A DNA stretch of 6,537 nt from Nitrospira sp. UBA6909 (GTDB lineage Bacteria; Nitrospirota; Nitrospiria; Nitrospirales; Nitrospiraceae). The notes below the pieces were generated by a model. That model searched no databases. It saw only the letters and a program-made list of their open reading frames with translations, and was not told the origin of the DNA. The first letter of the stretch is position 1. Every line of letters begins with the position of its first letter. Positions 5,436 to 6,537 of the stretch are shown in pieces. Where the stretch lies: NCBI GenBank assembly GCA_002451055.1, contig DKBD01000181.1:23985-30521 (forward strand). Direction: 5' to 3'. The position numbers and the translations under genes are program-made.

Positions 5436-6029
5436 ATGGCGGTGCCTTCACCTGCTTATACGGTCCTCATGTTGACGACTGATGTCGAGGTACAAGCTCA
5501 GCTCAAGCAGGCATTAAGAGACGTGTCTGTCACCGTCGTGCGTGATGCCTCGGCTTTTCAAAAGGAAGCATCGAAACATCACTTTGATGCGGTGATCGTG
5601 GAATCTCGGGGGACGTCTGAGAAGGCGATGAGCCTCCCGGTTCATGTCGACCCTTCTCACACCTTGGTCATTGTCGGCTCACGTGCGGTCCTGAAGAAAA
5701 CAGTGAAAACCATTCAGCTCCAGAATCAATTGCATGGGCACCCATCGCATCAGGGAAAGAGTCGTGACGCCTCTCTTGAAAGCTACTTAGAGATGAAGAT
5801 GGGCGACTTTGTCAGGGGCATGATGACTGGAGCCGCGAAGAACCTGCACCCGATTCTCATTTCAGCCGTCGAACGCCCTCTGATCGCTTCAGTGCTTCAA
5901 GAGACTCGCGGGAACCAGATTCAAGCGGCCGAGCTGTTGGGACTGAACCGGAATACCTTGCGCAAGAAGATCGCGGAATTGCATATTCCCCTGAAACGCA
6001 CAAGAAGCAAAGCAAAGCGGGCGACCTAG
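5436..6029 (+). CDS. Fis-family DNA-binding protein with a degenerate receiver-like N-terminal domain
   Basis: This is a 197-residue protein. The C-terminus is a Fis-type domain: a helical lead-in (about 114-140) and a helix-turn-helix around 145-186, with VERPLIASVLQETRGNQ, AAELLGLNRNTLRKKI and a basic tail KRTRSKAKRAT. The N-terminal part (about 7-95) has alternating hydrophobic strands (YTVLMLT, VTVV, FDAVIVE, TLVIVG) like a response-regulator receiver. The expected acidic pocket is reduced to TTD (14-16), and the phospho-acceptor Asp position after the third strand reads Glu56, so phosphorylation is unlikely. Classical Fis is only about 100 residues and lacks such a front half. The ATG at 5436 is chosen because the alternative TTG at 5379 is the -35 box and the 19 extra residues are not domain-like; the ribosome binding site is weak. 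The role is probably nucleoid-associated or transcriptional. The HU gene follows 74 bases downstream. Confidence 0.85.
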   Translation: MAVPSPAYTVLMLTTDVEVQAQLKQALRDVSVTVVRDASAFQKEASKHHFDAVIVESRGTSEKAMSLPVHVDPSHTLVIVGSRAVLKKTVKTIQLQNQLHGHPSHQGKSRDASLESYLEMKMGDFVRGMMTGAAKNLHPILISAVERPLIASVLQETRGNQIQAAELLGLNRNTLRKKIAELHIPLKRTRSKAKRAT

Positions 6030-6103
6030 GCTTTCCGCATCCGTGCTGTGTTGTATCGTCAACCTGGGCTGGTTACTTCATTCTTACCGAAGGAGGAGAC
6101 TCG

Positions 6104-6376
6104 ATGACCAAGGAAGAAATTATCGCTAAAATGGCCGCATCAGCCGGAATCACGAAAGTCGCGGCAGGCACGGCGCTTGAGGCATTTACTGGAGCGGTAA
6201 CGTCCTCCTTGAAGAAGGGTCAGCGTGTTTCGCTCGTCAATTTCGGCACCTTTACCATTTCGAAGCGCAAAGCGCGGATGGGGAGGAATCCCCGCACAGG
6301 CGAGTCGCTCCGCATCCCAGCGGTGAAAGTGCCGAAGTTTTCTGCGGGAAAAGAGCTGAAATCAGCCGTCAAGTAA
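6104..6376 (+). CDS. HU-family DNA-binding (nucleoid) protein
   Basis: The length of 90 residues is typical for HU/IHF-type proteins, dimeric histone-like proteins that bend and compact DNA. The N-terminal helices (MTKEEIIAKMAASAG, then 18-38) are followed by the HU signature VSLVNFGTFTISKRKARMGR (42-61). Next comes the arm RNPRTGE (61-67), whose Pro63 is the residue that intercalates DNA, and the ending VPKFSAGKELKSAV. AGGAGG (6091-6096) lies 7 bases before the ATG, a near-ideal ribosome binding site and much stronger than that of the Fis-like gene, which fits an abundant protein. It may be cotranscribed with the Fis-like gene, since no terminator or clear promoter is seen in the 74-base gap. 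It is closed by the terminator at 6409-6462. HU and IHF subunits cannot be told apart with certainty here. Confidence 0.95.
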   Translation: MTKEEIIAKMAASAGITKVAAGTALEAFTGAVTSSLKKGQRVSLVNFGTFTISKRKARMGRNPRTGESLRIPAVKVPKFSAGKELKSAVK

Positions 6377-6408
6377 CTCCAGCCGGCGACCGCCTCAACG
6401 AATCAAGG

Positions 6409-6462
6409 AAAGGCGGCCTCCTTCTGACACTCCGGGGGAGGCCACCTTTCTCTTTGCTTTTC
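6409..6462 (+). terminator. Intrinsic terminator after the HU gene
   Basis: The arms 6409-6421 (AAAGGCGGCCTCC) and 6437-6449 (GGAGGCCACCTTT) pair over 12 of 13 positions with a single C/A mismatch and a 15-base loop. A T-rich tract (6447-6462) follows directly. It lies 32 bases after the HU stop codon and ahead of the tRNA promoter region, so it separates the two transcription units. Confidence 0.88.
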
Positions 6463-6492
6463 TTGACACTTCGGGCGAGCCTATATTAGCAT
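6463..6492 (+). promoter_or_regulatory. Probable promoter of the tRNA gene
   Basis: A perfect TTGACA (6463-6468) is followed by TATATTAGCAT (6482-6492). The best -10-looking hexamer, TATATT, is only 13 bases away. TAGCAT (6487-6492) at 18 bases fits spacing better but matches the consensus less well. The placement between the HU terminator and the tRNA supports a promoter; which -10 is used is uncertain. Confidence 0.5.
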
Positions 6493-6507
6493 GCGCAGCC
6501 GGACGAT

Positions 6508-6537
6508 AGGCGCGTAGCTCAGGGGGAGAGCGCTACC
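6508..6537 (+). tRNA. tRNA gene, 5' part only, identity unknown
   Basis: The 7-base acceptor arm AGGCGCG (6508-6514) is followed by T8-A9. The D arm has GCTC (6517-6520) pairing with GAGC (6528-6531) around the loop AGGGGGA. Then come G26 and the 5' half of the anticodon stem, CTACC (6533-6537). The conserved T8, A14, the G18-G19 pair and A21 are all in place. The window ends just before the anticodon loop. An AGGCGCG acceptor is compatible with tRNA-Val, but without the anticodon this is a guess. Confidence 0.85.

Noticed and set aside
5291..5482. A 63-codon plus-strand open frame
   Set aside because: It covers the Fis-gene promoter and overlaps that gene out of frame; no recognisable protein.

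Overview
The window is a moderately GC-rich bacterial stretch. Tightly packed minus-strand genes for assimilatory sulfate reduction fill positions 1-4965. A roughly 470-base divergent intergenic region follows, then two plus-strand genes for DNA-binding proteins and the start of a tRNA gene. The combination of a two-module siroheme reductase carrying a TusA tail, a 4Fe-4S APS reductase, a TrpD2-like protein and a Fis protein with a receiver-like front half suggests Nitrospirota (Nitrospira-like). That assignment rests on family recognition and was not checked by a search.

Minus-strand unit, in transcription order (right to left): an Rrf2-family regulator without cysteines (4516-4965); an 828-residue sulfite/nitrite-reductase-type protein with two complete siroheme/4Fe-4S modules, a helical region and a TusA-like tail (1960-4446); cysH, an APS reductase (1220-1936); a TrpD2/YbiB-like phosphoribosyltransferase homologue (169-1218, start one base after the cysH stop); and the first 35 codons of cysD, the small subunit of sulfate adenylyltransferase (1-107). 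Gaps are 69, 23, 1 and 61 bases, which fits one operon. CysD (with a CysN partner presumably outside the window) makes APS, CysH reduces APS to sulfite and AMP, and the siroheme enzyme reduces sulfite to sulfide. The fused TusA-like domain could pass sulfur onward. The Rrf2 protein at the head is the likely sulfur- or cysteine-responsive regulator, and a promoter with a small dyad in front of it may be its autoregulatory site.

Middle region (4966-5435): no convincing gene. It holds the leftward promoter of the Rrf2 gene, a perfect 9+9 inverted repeat at 5141-5166, and the rightward promoter of the Fis-like gene (TTGACA, 17 bases, AATAAT).

Plus-strand genes: a 197-residue protein with a degenerate receiver-like N-terminus and a C-terminal Fis helix-turn-helix (5436-6029), then an HU-family nucleoid protein (6104-6376) with a strong ribosome binding site. 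A strong intrinsic terminator (6409-6462) closes this unit. A promoter-like segment follows, then the first 30 bases of a tRNA that runs off the right edge before its anticodon.

The points most worth a second look are the duplicated intact metal-site motifs in the TusA-fused reductase, the TrpD-like protein that has lost its PRPP-binding motif inside a sulfur operon, a run of five 7-base tandem repeats directly against the cysD start, and the receiver-Fis protein whose phosphorylation site is replaced by Glu.
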